Positions 5,789 to 13,609 of a DNA stretch of 15,170 nt are shown piece by piece (within the stretch, counting starts at the first letter, position 1; each line of letters opens with the position of its first letter). A program made the translations under genes and the position numbers. Source of the stretch: Brevundimonas sp. GTDB taxonomy: Bacteria > Pseudomonadota > Alphaproteobacteria > Caulobacterales > Caulobacteraceae. The stretch spans positions 1-15,170 of the forward strand of contig NZ_JAVHLH010000041.1 of the NCBI RefSeq assembly GCF_031082345.1, written 5' to 3'. Below the pieces are notes generated by a model. It made no database searches and was not told the DNA's origin. It worked only from the letters and a program-made list of their open reading frames with translations.

Positions 5789-7372
5789 ATGACCACAAGC
5801 AACACCGACGTCGTCATCCTCGGCGGGGGCCACAACGGCCTTGTCTGCGCCTTCTATCTGGCCAAGGCCGGGCTGAAGGTGACGGTGCTGGAGCGGAGGC
5901 ACGTCGTCGGCGGGGCGGCGGTGACGGAGGAATTCCATCCGGGCTTCCGCAACTCGACCGCCAGCTACACCGTCAGCCTGCTCAATCCGAAGGTCATCGC
6001 CGACATGGAGCTGGCCCGGCACGGGCTGACCGTGGTCGAGCGCAAGGTCTCGAACTTCCTGCCGCTGGACGACGGTCGGCATCTGCTGGCGGGCGAGGGG
6101 CGGACGCAGGGGGAGGTGGCGAAGTTTTCCGCATGGGACGCCGAGCGGCTGCCCGAGTACGAGCGCCGGCTGGAGGTGGTGGCGGCGATCCTGCGCGACT
6201 GGATCCTGAAGGCGCCGCCCAATGTCGTCGAAGGCGGCTGGATGGCCATGCTGCCGGAACTGCTGAAGGCCGGCGGGCTGGGGCGGCAGGCGGCGGGACT
6301 GGATACGCAGGGGCGGCGCGACCTGCTGGACCTGTTCGCCAAATCGGCGGGCGACTGGCTGGACGGCTGGTTCGAGAGCGATCCGATCAAGGCCCTGTTC
6401 GGCTTCGACAGCGTGGTGGGCAACTACGCCAGCCCCTACACGCCGGGGTCGGCCTATGTGCTGCTGCACCACGTGTTCGGCGAGGTGAACGGCCGGAAGG
6501 GCGTCTGGGGCCACGCCCTGGGCGGCATGGGAGCGATCACCCAGGCCATGGCGAAAGCCTGCGCCGAGCAGGGGGTCGAGGTGCGGCTGGAGGCGCCCGT
6601 CGCCGAGGTGCTGACCGAGAAGGGCCGGGCGGTCGGAGCCGTGACGGAAGCGGGAGACGTTGTGCGGGCGCGGGCGGTGGTGTCGAACCTGCATCCGCGG
6701 CTGCTGTTCGAGCGGTTCGTCGATGATGCGGTGGTCCCGGCGGACTTCCGCGAGCGGATCGGGAATTACCAGTCGGGCTCGGGCACCTTCCGCATGAACG
6801 TGGCGCTGTCGGAGCTGCCGAATTTCACCGCGCTGCCGGGGCAGGGGGATCACCTGACGGCCGGGATCATCATGGCGCCGTCGCTGGCCTATATGGACCG
6901 GGCCCATGCGGAGGCGCGGCTGAACGGCTGGTCGTCGAAGCCGATCGTCGAGATGCTGATCCCCTCGACCCTGGACGACAGCCTGGCGCCGCCCGGACAA
7001 CATGTGGCCAGCCTGTTCTGCCAGCACGTCGATCCGGCGCTGGGCGACGAGCACCGGGAGACGGTGGCGGACCTGATGATCGAGACGGTCGACGCCCATG
7101 CGCCGGGGTTCAAGGCGTCGGTGGTCGGGCGGCTGGCGCTGGGGCCGCGCGACCTGGAGCGGCGCTTCGGCCTCGTCGGGGGCGACATCTTCCATGGGCG
7201 GCTGACGCTGGACCAGCTGTTCAGCGCCCGGCCGGTGCTGGGCCACGCTGATCACCGCATGCCGGTTCCGGGACTCTATCTATGCGGCTCCGGGGCCCAT
7301 CCCGGCGGCGGGGTGACCGGGGCGCCCGGGCACAATGCGGCGCGGGCGGTGGTGAAGGACCTCGGCCGCTAG
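5789..7372 (+). CDS. Phytoene-desaturase-like NAD(P)/FAD-dependent oxidoreductase
   Basis: A 527-residue flavoprotein of the phytoene desaturase/PYROXD2-like group. The N-terminal Rossmann motif VVILGGGHNGLVCAFYLAKAG (8-28) binds FAD, Glu35 is placed to hold the ribose, and RRHVVGGAAVTEEFHPGFRNS follows as in this group. The C-terminal FAD contact is LYLCGSGAHPGGGVTGAPGHNAARAV (about 498-523). Length and the AHPGGGVTGAPGHNAA signature favour the PYROXD2-like group over true CrtI. No carotenoid gene is nearby, so I would not name it crtI; the substrate is unknown. GAGGGAG ends 6 nt before the ATG. Its stop codon is 1 nt from that of the convergent response-regulator gene, leaving no room for separate terminators. 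Confidence 0.93.
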   Translation: MTTSNTDVVILGGGHNGLVCAFYLAKAGLKVTVLERRHVVGGAAVTEEFHPGFRNSTASYTVSLLNPKVIADMELARHGLTVVERKVSNFLPLDDGRHLLAGEGRTQGEVAKFSAWDAERLPEYERRLEVVAAILRDWILKAPPNVVEGGWMAMLPELLKAGGLGRQAAGLDTQGRRDLLDLFAKSAGDWLDGWFESDPIKALFGFDSVVGNYASPYTPGSAYVLLHHVFGEVNGRKGVWGHALGGMGAITQAMAKACAEQGVEVRLEAPVAEVLTEKGRAVGAVTEAGDVVRARAVVSNLHPRLLFERFVDDAVVPADFRERIGNYQSGSGTFRMNVALSELPNFTALPGQGDHLTAGIIMAPSLAYMDRAHAEARLNGWSSKPIVEMLIPSTLDDSLAPPGQHVASLFCQHVDPALGDEHRETVADLMIETVDAHAPGFKASVVGRLALGPRDLERRFGLVGGDIFHGRLTLDQLFSARPVLGHADHRMPVPGLYLCGSGAHPGGGVTGAPGHNAARAVVKDLGR

Positions 7373-7373
7373 G

Positions 7374-7751
7374 TCAGACGTCCGCCAGGCCCATGGCCTT
7401 CATCAGGGCGTCGCGGACGGCGGATTCGGTGAAGGGCTTCTGCAAGGTCGACTGGCCGCGCCATTCGTCGGGCAGGCCGCCCTCGCCGTAACCGGTCGAG
7501 AAGACGAAGGGCACGCCGCGCGCCTTCAGGGCCTCGGCGATGGGGAAGACCTGACGGCCGGCGACGTTGACGTCCAGCAGGGCGGCGTCGAGGGGCTCGT
7601 CCCCGGTGGCCATCTGGAGGCCTTCGTCGACGGTGGCGGCCGGCCCGACCGGGACACAGCCCATGTCCTCGAGGATGGTCTCCAGCAGCATGGCGACGAG
7701 GGATTCATCCTCGACGATCAGAACGCGGCGGCCTGAAATCGCCTGGGTCAT
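7374..7751 (-). CDS. Single-domain response regulator (receiver only, FAT-GUY-like)
   Basis: A 125-residue stand-alone receiver domain. Acidic residues E14-D15 follow the first strand, the phosphoacceptor is Asp60 in ALLDVNV, the switch Thr86 lies in FSTGYGE (84-90), and the conserved Lys105 is in QKPF. No output domain exists, so it should work by protein-protein contact or as a phosphate relay or sink. The FSTGYG stretch resembles the FAT-GUY motif of alphaproteobacterial single-domain receivers that pair with HWE and HisKA_2 kinases, some of them in the general stress response. The ATG overlaps the stop codon of the upstream kinase gene (7748-7751, ATGA), indicating translational coupling and a cognate pair. 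Confidence in the family is very high; the target is unknown. Confidence 0.96.
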   Translation of the reverse strand: MTQAISGRRVLIVEDESLVAMLLETILEDMGCVPVGPAATVDEGLQMATGDEPLDAALLDVNVAGRQVFPIAEALKARGVPFVFSTGYGEGGLPDEWRGQSTLQKPFTESAVRDALMKAMGLADV

Positions 7752-9253
7752 TCACCCTGCTCCTTGTCCAGCGGGATTGAGAAAGTCGCTGTAAAACCGT
7801 CGCCTGCGTAGTCGAGTTCGACCTCCCCGGCCAGATCATGGCGAACATTGCGTTCGATCAGCCGGCTGCCGAAGCCCTTCCGGTCCGGCGGCGCGACCGG
7901 GGGGCCGCCGATCTCGCGCCAGACCAGTTCCAGCCGGGGGTTGGTCTGGTCGGCGACCGACCAGTCGACCAGGACCCGACCGTCCGGAGCGGACAGCGCC
8001 CCGTATTTGGCGGCGTTGGTGGCCAGTTCGTGGAAGATCATGCCGAAGGACAGGGCCGCGGCCGGGGGCAGGGCGACGAGGGGGCCGTTGGCCGAAACCC
8101 GGGCGCTACCATGCGCCTCGGTTTCGTGCTGGAGGATGGCGCCGAGATCGGCCCCTTCCCAGTGGCTGCGGGTCAGCAGGTCGTGGGTGTGCGACAGGGC
8201 GAGCAGGCGCGCCTGGAATCCCTCGGCGAAGGTTCGCGGATCGCCGTGCGAACGGGCGGTCTGCATGGCGATCGACTGGACGGTGGCGAGCGTGTTCTTC
8301 ACCCGGTGGTTCAGTTCGTCGATCATCAGCTTCTGGCGTTCGGTCGAACGGACCGTCTCCGTCACGTCGTGGCCCTGGACGAAGATGCCGGCCACGGCGC
8401 CGCTCGCGTCGCGGATCGGCTGGTAGATGAAGTCGAGGAACCGGGACTCGAGCGGGGCGTCCGGCGTCCGCTGAAGCTGGACCCGGCTGGCGCGACCCTC
8501 GTACGGTTCGCCGGTGGCGTAGACGCTGGCGAGAAATTCGAAATAGCCCTGGCCCTGCACCTCGGGCAGGGCTTCGCCGATGGGTTTGCCGCTGATGTCG
8601 CGATGCCCGATCAACTGGGCGTAGGCGGCGTTGTGCATCTGGAAGACGTGGTCCGGGCCGGACAGGACGGCGACGAAGCCCGGGGCCTGCATGAACATGT
8701 CCATCAGGCGGTTGCGCTCGCCCTCCAGGCGCCGGTTGTCTTCCTGTACCTGTTCGGCGCGACCCAGCACCGCGCCGCCCAGCATGACATCCAGGGCGCT
8801 GGCGTTGTCCGCCTTGAGGCCGCGATCGCGCAGGCGCTGAAGTTCGGTGATGTCTGTGGTGTGCTGAAGGATGAAGGTCACCTCGCCGGCGTCGTCGAGC
8901 ATCGGCGTGTGGGTGGCGCTCCAGTAGCGCTCCTCGAACACCTCGCGTCCGTCGGCGAGGCGGCGGGCCATCGCATATTTGACGAGGGGAAGGTGGTCGC
9001 GCTGGCGCGTGTCGCGGGCCCGCTCGATCGAGGCCCGGACCTGGCGCACGTTCTCGGGGGCTTCTTCCCCGGGGCCGGAGTCAAAGGCCGAGAACAGCGG
9101 CCGCCCGATAATGGCGGCCCGGGTGCTGTTGGTGACGTCGAGATAGGCCTGGTTGACGCCGGCGATCCGCAGGTCGGGCGTGAGCAGGACATACGGATTG
9201 GGCGAGGCGTCGAATGCGCTCGCCAGATCGACCGCCAGGTCGCCCGATTTCAC
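7748..9253 (-). CDS. HWE-family sensor histidine kinase with two PAS domains
   Basis: A cytoplasmic sensor kinase; no membrane segment is visible. In the numbering from the GTG start at 9253, PAS 1 covers about 10-137 (ends FILQHTTDITE), a coiled linker about 138-184 (rich in Glu, Arg and Leu), and PAS 2 about 188-300 (ends IFVQGHDVTE). The HWE dimerisation region has the phospho-acceptor His316 in DELNHRVKNTL, the N box is HELATNAAKYG (about 408-418), the defining WRE lies in LVWREIGGP (about 443-451), and the G box is GFGSRLIERNV. The frame is open to a TTG at 9358 (35 more residues). I prefer the GTG at 9253 because GAAGGA precedes it and because the longer form would leave only 27 bp before the divergent esterase gene. 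It is coupled to the receiver gene at 7374-7751. The signal sensed is unknown; PAS may bind flavin, heme or a small ligand, and no LOV Cys motif was seen. Confidence 0.93.
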   Translation of the reverse strand: MKSGDLAVDLASAFDASPNPYVLLTPDLRIAGVNQAYLDVTNSTRAAIIGRPLFSAFDSGPGEEAPENVRQVRASIERARDTRQRDHLPLVKYAMARRLADGREVFEERYWSATHTPMLDDAGEVTFILQHTTDITELQRLRDRGLKADNASALDVMLGGAVLGRAEQVQEDNRRLEGERNRLMDMFMQAPGFVAVLSGPDHVFQMHNAAYAQLIGHRDISGKPIGEALPEVQGQGYFEFLASVYATGEPYEGRASRVQLQRTPDAPLESRFLDFIYQPIRDASGAVAGIFVQGHDVTETVRSTERQKLMIDELNHRVKNTLATVQSIAMQTARSHGDPRTFAEGFQARLLALSHTHDLLTRSHWEGADLGAILQHETEAHGSARVSANGPLVALPPAAALSFGMIFHELATNAAKYGALSAPDGRVLVDWSVADQTNPRLELVWREIGGPPVAPPDRKGFGSRLIERNVRHDLAGEVELDYAGDGFTATFSIPLDKEQGE

Positions 9254-9349
9254 CAGTTCCTTCAAACCCGTCCCCGCCGTGCGCGTCGCAGTAACGCCAT
9301 GCTTGCGCTTCGGTTTCACGCGCGAGCCGTGTCTCAAGCATTTTGCCGT

Positions 9350-9379
9350 TTGAGCCAAGAGGGCGGGCGCCGCTAGTCT
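9350..9379 (+). promoter_or_regulatory. Candidate promoter of the esterase gene, leaderless layout
   Basis: TTGAGC (9350-9355) and TAGTCT (9374-9379, within GCTAGTCT) are 18 bp apart. The -10 shares GCTA with the Caulobacter housekeeping pattern. The expected start point is at or next to the ATG at 9386, and there is no Shine-Dalgarno, which would make the transcript leaderless. Assigned by eye. Confidence 0.4.
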
Positions 9380-9385
9380 GGGCCG

Positions 9386-10912
9386 ATGTCCATGGCTTCA
9401 CTTCTGGCGGCGGCGGTTCTGATGATCTCACCGGCGGATCCTGCGGATCCCAGGCCCCGGGCGACGGTGGCGCAGGGCGTGCTGGTCGGGCGGGAGTCGG
9501 ACGGCGTGCGCAGTTTCAAGGGCGTGCCCTATGCGCGGCCGCCCGTGGGAGAGTGGCGCTGGCGGGCCCCGCAGCGGGCGGACGGCTGGAGCGGCGAACG
9601 GGACGCGGGACGGGTCGGGGCGATCTGCGTCCAGCCCCCGGCCAACGGCGACAACGGCGTGGGTCCCCTGCCGATGAGCGAGGACTGTCTGACGCTGAAC
9701 GTCTGGTCCCCGGCGGAGAGCGACGGGCCTTTGCCGGTGATGGTCTGGATCCACGGCGGCGGTCTGAACAACGGCTCGGGGACGGCGGCGCTGTACGACG
9801 GGACGAACCTGGCGAGGCGCGGCGTGGTGGTGGTGACGATCAACTACCGCCTGGGACGGCTGGGGTTCTTCGACCATCCGGCGCTGGCGGCGGAGCGTGA
9901 GCCGGGCGAGCCGGCGGCGAACTACGGGCTGATGGATGTGATCGCGGCGCTGCGCTGGGTGTGGGACAACGCGGCGGCGTTCGGCGGCGACGCGGACAGT
10001 GTGACGATTTTCGGCGAGTCCGCGGGCGGGGCGCTGGTGACGCGGCTGATGATCTCGGAGCCGGCGCGCGGGCTGTTCCACCGGGCGGTGGTGCAGTCCG
10101 GACTGGGCCGTGACGAGGGCACGCCGCTGGACCGGCTGAGGCGCGACGGAGGGCCGTCGATGCAGGCGAGGGGAGAGGCGTTCGCGCAAGCCCACGGCGC
10201 CGCGACGGCCGCCGGGCTGAGGGCGATCCCGGCGGAGACCTTCCTGCGTCCGGCGCCCAATTTCTACGGCGGCGATCTGCTGGTGCAGGACGGGGCATTG
10301 GTCTCTGAAGATGTCGAAGCCGCCTTCGCCGCGGGCCGCGAGGCGTCCGTGCCGCTGATCATCGGCACGAACAGCGCCGAGTTCTGGTGGATGAAGCCGT
10401 CGGACCTCAGCCCCTATGGCGCGCTCGACGATGCGATGATGGCGGATGAGCGGGCGGCGTTCCTGGAGGCCTACGGCGGGCAGGACGGCTACGACCAGTT
10501 CGTGCTCAGCGACCTGGTGTTCAACGAGCCGGCGCGTCATCTGGCGCGGCTGCATGCGCGCAACGGCCACCCGACGTATCTGTACCGGTTCGACGTGGTC
10601 TCGGCGGCGATGCCCGAGCCGCACGCGGGCGCGACCCATGCCTCTGAGCGGCAGTATGTCTTCGACAATCTGGGCGCCTCGCCGTGGCCGACGGCGGAGA
10701 TGGACCAGCGGCAGGCCGACGCCATGGCCGGCTACTGGACGCGGTTCGCGCAGACCGGCGACCCGAACGGCGACCTGCGTCAGGCCTGGCCCGAGTTCGG
10801 GGCCGAGCCGGACCGGCTGCTGGAGTTTACCAACGACGGACCGGCGGCCAGGCCGGTTCCGCATGGGGAGCGGCTGGACCTGATCGAGGCCTACTACACG
10901 CGGGTGCGCTGA
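9386..10912 (+). CDS. Type-B carboxylesterase/lipase family alpha/beta hydrolase
   Basis: A 508-residue carboxylesterase of the type-B (cholinesterase-like) family that hydrolyses carboxylic esters. Features in order: FKGVPYARPPVGEWRWRAPQ (44-63), SEDCLTLNVW at 98-107 with Cys101, the oxyanion-hole WIHGGGLNNGSG (121-132), the nucleophile elbow FGESAGG with Ser212, the acid Glu332 in IGTNSAEFWW, and His418 in GATHASE before YVFDN. The Ser-Glu-His triad is complete. The N-terminus (MSMASLLAAAVLMIS) is hydrophobic but lacks basic residues, so export is possible but weakly supported. ATG codons occur at 9386 and 9392; there is no Shine-Dalgarno. The gene is divergent from the kinase gene and convergent with the beta-glucosidase, 4 bp between stop codons. 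The substrate is unknown. Confidence 0.95.
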   Translation: MSMASLLAAAVLMISPADPADPRPRATVAQGVLVGRESDGVRSFKGVPYARPPVGEWRWRAPQRADGWSGERDAGRVGAICVQPPANGDNGVGPLPMSEDCLTLNVWSPAESDGPLPVMVWIHGGGLNNGSGTAALYDGTNLARRGVVVVTINYRLGRLGFFDHPALAAEREPGEPAANYGLMDVIAALRWVWDNAAAFGGDADSVTIFGESAGGALVTRLMISEPARGLFHRAVVQSGLGRDEGTPLDRLRRDGGPSMQARGEAFAQAHGAATAAGLRAIPAETFLRPAPNFYGGDLLVQDGALVSEDVEAAFAAGREASVPLIIGTNSAEFWWMKPSDLSPYGALDDAMMADERAAFLEAYGGQDGYDQFVLSDLVFNEPARHLARLHARNGHPTYLYRFDVVSAAMPEPHAGATHASERQYVFDNLGASPWPTAEMDQRQADAMAGYWTRFAQTGDPNGDLRQAWPEFGAEPDRLLEFTNDGPAARPVPHGERLDLIEAYYTRVR

Positions 10913-10916
10913 CCGC

Positions 10917-12275
10917 TCAGAGCACGCCGCCGTTGGACCTGATCACCTCGGCGTAGAGCAGGCCGGAATCCTTGATCGTGCGTTCCTGGGTCTGGAAATT
11001 CACGTGGGTGATGCCGAACCGCTTTGAGTAGCCCAGCGACCATTCGAGATTGTCGAGCAGCGACCAGGCCATGTAGCCGCGCAGATCGACGCCCTTGCCG
11101 ATGGCGTCGTGCGCCGCCTTGAGGTGGTTCTTCAGATAGTCGACCCGCATCGGATCGTGGATGCGGCCGTCGATGGCGTGAGGCGGGTCGTACCAGGCCG
11201 AGCCGTTCTCGGTGATCATCAGCGGCAGGCCGTTGGTCTGTTCGTGCAGCCAGACCAGGGTGTCGGTCAGGGCCGGAGGATAGACCTCCCAGCCGGTCTC
11301 GGTGTGGGCGTGCTGGATCTGTTTCACCGGACGGGCGCGGACGGGCCAGGCGTCGGGCGCGTTCTCGGGCACCGAGCGGGTGTACCAGTTCAGCCCCATC
11401 CAGTCGGTCGGCTGGGCGATCAGGTCGAAGTCTTCCTGCGGGAACTCGCGGTAGGCCTCGCCGTAGACCTCCTTCAGCTCTTCCGGATAGCCGCGGCCCA
11501 TCAGCGGGTCGAGGAACCAGCGGTTCATCTGGGCGTCGGCGCGCTTGCGGGCGGCCTCGTCCTCGGGCTTGTCCGACGCCGGGTATTTGGGCTCGATGTT
11601 GAGGACGATGCCGATCTGGCCCTCGCCGACCTCGCGGAAGCGTTTCACCGCGGCGCCGTGGGCGCGCAGGACGTTGTGGCCGGCGATCATGGCCTCGAAG
11701 GCCGAGCGGTGGCCGGGGGCCAGGGCGCCGTGCAGATAGCCGCCGTCGACGATGACCCAGGGCTCGTTGATCGTGCCCCAGGTCTTCACCCGGCCCTTGA
11801 ATTTCTCAAACAGGACCTGGCCGTAGTCGGCGAACCAGTCGGCGATGTCGGGGTTGAGCCAGCCGCCGCGGTCGTCGAGCGCCGCCGGCAGGTCCCAGTG
11901 GTAGAGGGTGCACAGCGGCTCGATCCCGGCCTCGAGCAGGCCGTCGACCAGCCGGTCGTAGAAGGCCAGACCCTTGTCGTTGATGGCCCCGCGGCCCTCG
12001 GGCATGACCCGGCTCCAGCTGACCGAGAATCGGTAGGCCTGGAGGTTGAGCCGCTTCATCAGCTGGATGTCTTCACGCCACCGATTGTAGTGGTCGCAGG
12101 CCACGTCGCCGGTGTCGCCGTCGCGCATATTGCCCGGGGTGTGGCTGAAACGGTCCCAGATCGAGGCGCCCGCGCCATCGGCCATGGATGACCCTTCGAT
12201 CTGATAGGCGGCCGTCGCCGCGCCCCACAGGAAACCTTCTGGAAACAGATAGTCGCCGGTGTTTTCCGTGGTCAT
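10917..12275 (-). CDS. GH1 beta-glucosidase, cytoplasmic
   Basis: A 452-residue glycoside hydrolase family 1 enzyme, the usual bacterial length, that removes beta-linked glucosyl (or related) residues from the non-reducing end with retention. It begins FPEGFLWGAATAAYQIEG (11-28) with the GH1 glycone-site Gln. The acid/base is Glu171 in TINEPW and the nucleophile is Glu356 in ITENGSAW. HWDLP (126-130), NWYTR (296-300) and WSLLDNLEWSLGYSKRFG near the C-terminus complete the glycone pocket. No signal peptide is present, so substrate must first enter the cytoplasm. It is divergent from a LacI-type regulator whose likely operator lies 136 bp upstream of the ATG, and the receptor gene beyond it could supply the sugar. 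No strong Shine-Dalgarno was seen. Family certain; fine specificity unknown. Confidence 0.97.
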   Translation of the reverse strand: MTTENTGDYLFPEGFLWGAATAAYQIEGSSMADGAGASIWDRFSHTPGNMRDGDTGDVACDHYNRWREDIQLMKRLNLQAYRFSVSWSRVMPEGRGAINDKGLAFYDRLVDGLLEAGIEPLCTLYHWDLPAALDDRGGWLNPDIADWFADYGQVLFEKFKGRVKTWGTINEPWVIVDGGYLHGALAPGHRSAFEAMIAGHNVLRAHGAAVKRFREVGEGQIGIVLNIEPKYPASDKPEDEAARKRADAQMNRWFLDPLMGRGYPEELKEVYGEAYREFPQEDFDLIAQPTDWMGLNWYTRSVPENAPDAWPVRARPVKQIQHAHTETGWEVYPPALTDTLVWLHEQTNGLPLMITENGSAWYDPPHAIDGRIHDPMRVDYLKNHLKAAHDAIGKGVDLRGYMAWSLLDNLEWSLGYSKRFGITHVNFQTQERTIKDSGLLYAEVIRSNGGVL

Positions 12276-12410
12276 ATGTCAGGCTCGTAATACGCGAGGG
12301 GATCAACTGGGAGGTCGGCGGCGCCGACGGCGGGTACGCGTGTAGCACCGCGAGCACAACCTGCCTGTGGCCAAACTAGGGCACTTGCGGGCGACAATGC
12401 TAGTGTGTCA

Positions 12411-12424
12411 TGTAATCGGTTACA
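12411..12424. promoter_or_regulatory. LacI-type operator dyad in the divergent control region
   Basis: TGTAATCGGTTACA has 12 of 14 symmetric positions and a central CG, the hallmark of LacI-family sites. It sits in the 257-bp gap between the beta-glucosidase and the regulator genes, 108 bp before the regulator ATG. A possible -10-like GCTAGTGT (12399-12406) lies just upstream on the plus strand, so a bound repressor would cover the start point of the regulator transcript. Binding by the adjacent regulator is inferred. Nothing else definite was seen in the rest of the gap (12276-12532). Confidence 0.65.
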
Positions 12425-12532
12425 CCGAATTCACGAACGGACCCGCGCGAAGCGGGCCGGGATCGCGAGCCGGTCAGGGAGAGAGACTTTGGCGCCAGCT
12501 GCGACTCCGAAAAACCGCTTGGACGGTCGGGC

Positions 12533-13609
12533 ATGAAGGCCGCGACCATACGCGATGTGGCCGAACGGGCGGAGGTGTCCGTGGCCTCGGTGTCCCGCGT
12601 TCTGACCGGGGCCGGTCCGGTCACCGACGCGACCCGCAAGAAGGTTATGGCGGCGGTCGAGGCGCTGCAATACGTGCCCCATTCCGGCGCCCGCAGCCTG
12701 TCGACCAGCAAGACCCAAACGATCGGGGTCATCCTGCCGGACCTGTACGGCGAGTTCTTCTCCGAGCTGATCCGCGGCATGGACGTCGGCGCGCGGGCGC
12801 TGGGCTATCACCTGATCGTCTCCAGCTCGCACGACGACGCCGAGGAGGCGTCCGCGGCGATCCGCTCGATGCGCGGCCGCGTCGACGGGCTGATCGTGCT
12901 GTCGCCCCATCTGGACGCGGCCAATCTGGCGACCAGCCTGGCCGGACGGCTGCCGATCCTGCTGATGAACGGCGGGGCGGACGCCGGGCGTCCCTCCATC
13001 GTGGTCGACAACCACGGCGGCGCCGTCCAGGCCGTCGAACATCTGATCGCCACCGGGCGGCGGCGCATCGCGCACATCTCCGGCCCGACCGGCAACCTCG
13101 AGGCCGAGGCGCGGCTGGCCGGCTATCTGGAGGCCATGGCGAAGGCGAACCTGCCGACGACGGTGGTCGAGGGCGCCTTCACCCAGGCCTCGGGACACCA
13201 TGCCGCGGCCGAGCTGGCGGCGCGGCCCGAACGGCCCGACGCGATCTTCGCCGGCAACGACATGATGGCGATCGGGGCCATGCTCGCCCTGCAGGACGCG
13301 GGCCTCGGCGTACCCGAGGACGTGGCCATCGTCGGCTTCGACGATGTGCCGATCGCGGGCCTGATGCGGCCGGGTCTCACCACCCTTGGAATCCATATCG
13401 CGGATACCGGGCGAAGCGCGCTGGAGCGCCTTGTCCGTCTGATCAACGCAGCGGGCGAAGCCGTCGCCGACACCGCCTGCGAGGTCGTCCGGCCCGAGTT
13501 GGTCGTACGCCCGTCAAGCAACCCGGCGACATCGACCCGAGCCGTCTCCGGCGATCGCCCTCGCGAAGCCGCCGGCCCATCACTTCTCAAGGGGGAGAAC
13601 CCGCAATGA
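12533..13609 (+). CDS. LacI-family transcriptional regulator
   Basis: A 358-residue LacI/GalR repressor. The HTH is at the N-terminus (ATIRDVAERAEVSVASVSRV, residues 4-23), followed by a hinge helix near SGARSLSTSKTQTIGVI (51-67). A sugar-binding type I periplasmic fold spans about 62-332, including ILPDLYGEFFSELIRGM, IVVDNHGGA, IFAGNDMMAIGAM and VAIVGFDDVPIAGLMRPGLTTL. A Ser/Pro/Arg-rich tail of about 25 residues follows the fold and overlaps the ribosome-binding region of the next gene. The effector is probably a sugar from the beta-glucosidase/receptor pathway. It is divergent from the GH1 gene and its stop codon overlaps the receptor ATG (13606-13609), so regulator and receptor are probably one transcript. 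The Shine-Dalgarno is weak. Family certain, effector unknown. Confidence 0.96.
   Translation: MKAATIRDVAERAEVSVASVSRVLTGAGPVTDATRKKVMAAVEALQYVPHSGARSLSTSKTQTIGVILPDLYGEFFSELIRGMDVGARALGYHLIVSSSHDDAEEASAAIRSMRGRVDGLIVLSPHLDAANLATSLAGRLPILLMNGGADAGRPSIVVDNHGGAVQAVEHLIATGRRRIAHISGPTGNLEAEARLAGYLEAMAKANLPTTVVEGAFTQASGHHAAAELAARPERPDAIFAGNDMMAIGAMLALQDAGLGVPEDVAIVGFDDVPIAGLMRPGLTTLGIHIADTGRSALERLVRLINAAGEAVADTACEVVRPELVVRPSSNPATSTRAVSGDRPREAAGPSLLKGENPQ

Noticed and set aside
5789..7372. crtI carotenoid phytoene desaturase
   Set aside because: The C-terminal signature fits the PYROXD2-like group better, and no crtB, crtY or other carotenoid genes are present in the window.
12367..13605. In-frame upstream extension of the receptor frame
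   Set aside because: It overlaps the LacI regulator in another frame and reads as Arg/Gly-rich nonsense. The signal peptide and the strong ribosome site place the real start at 13606.
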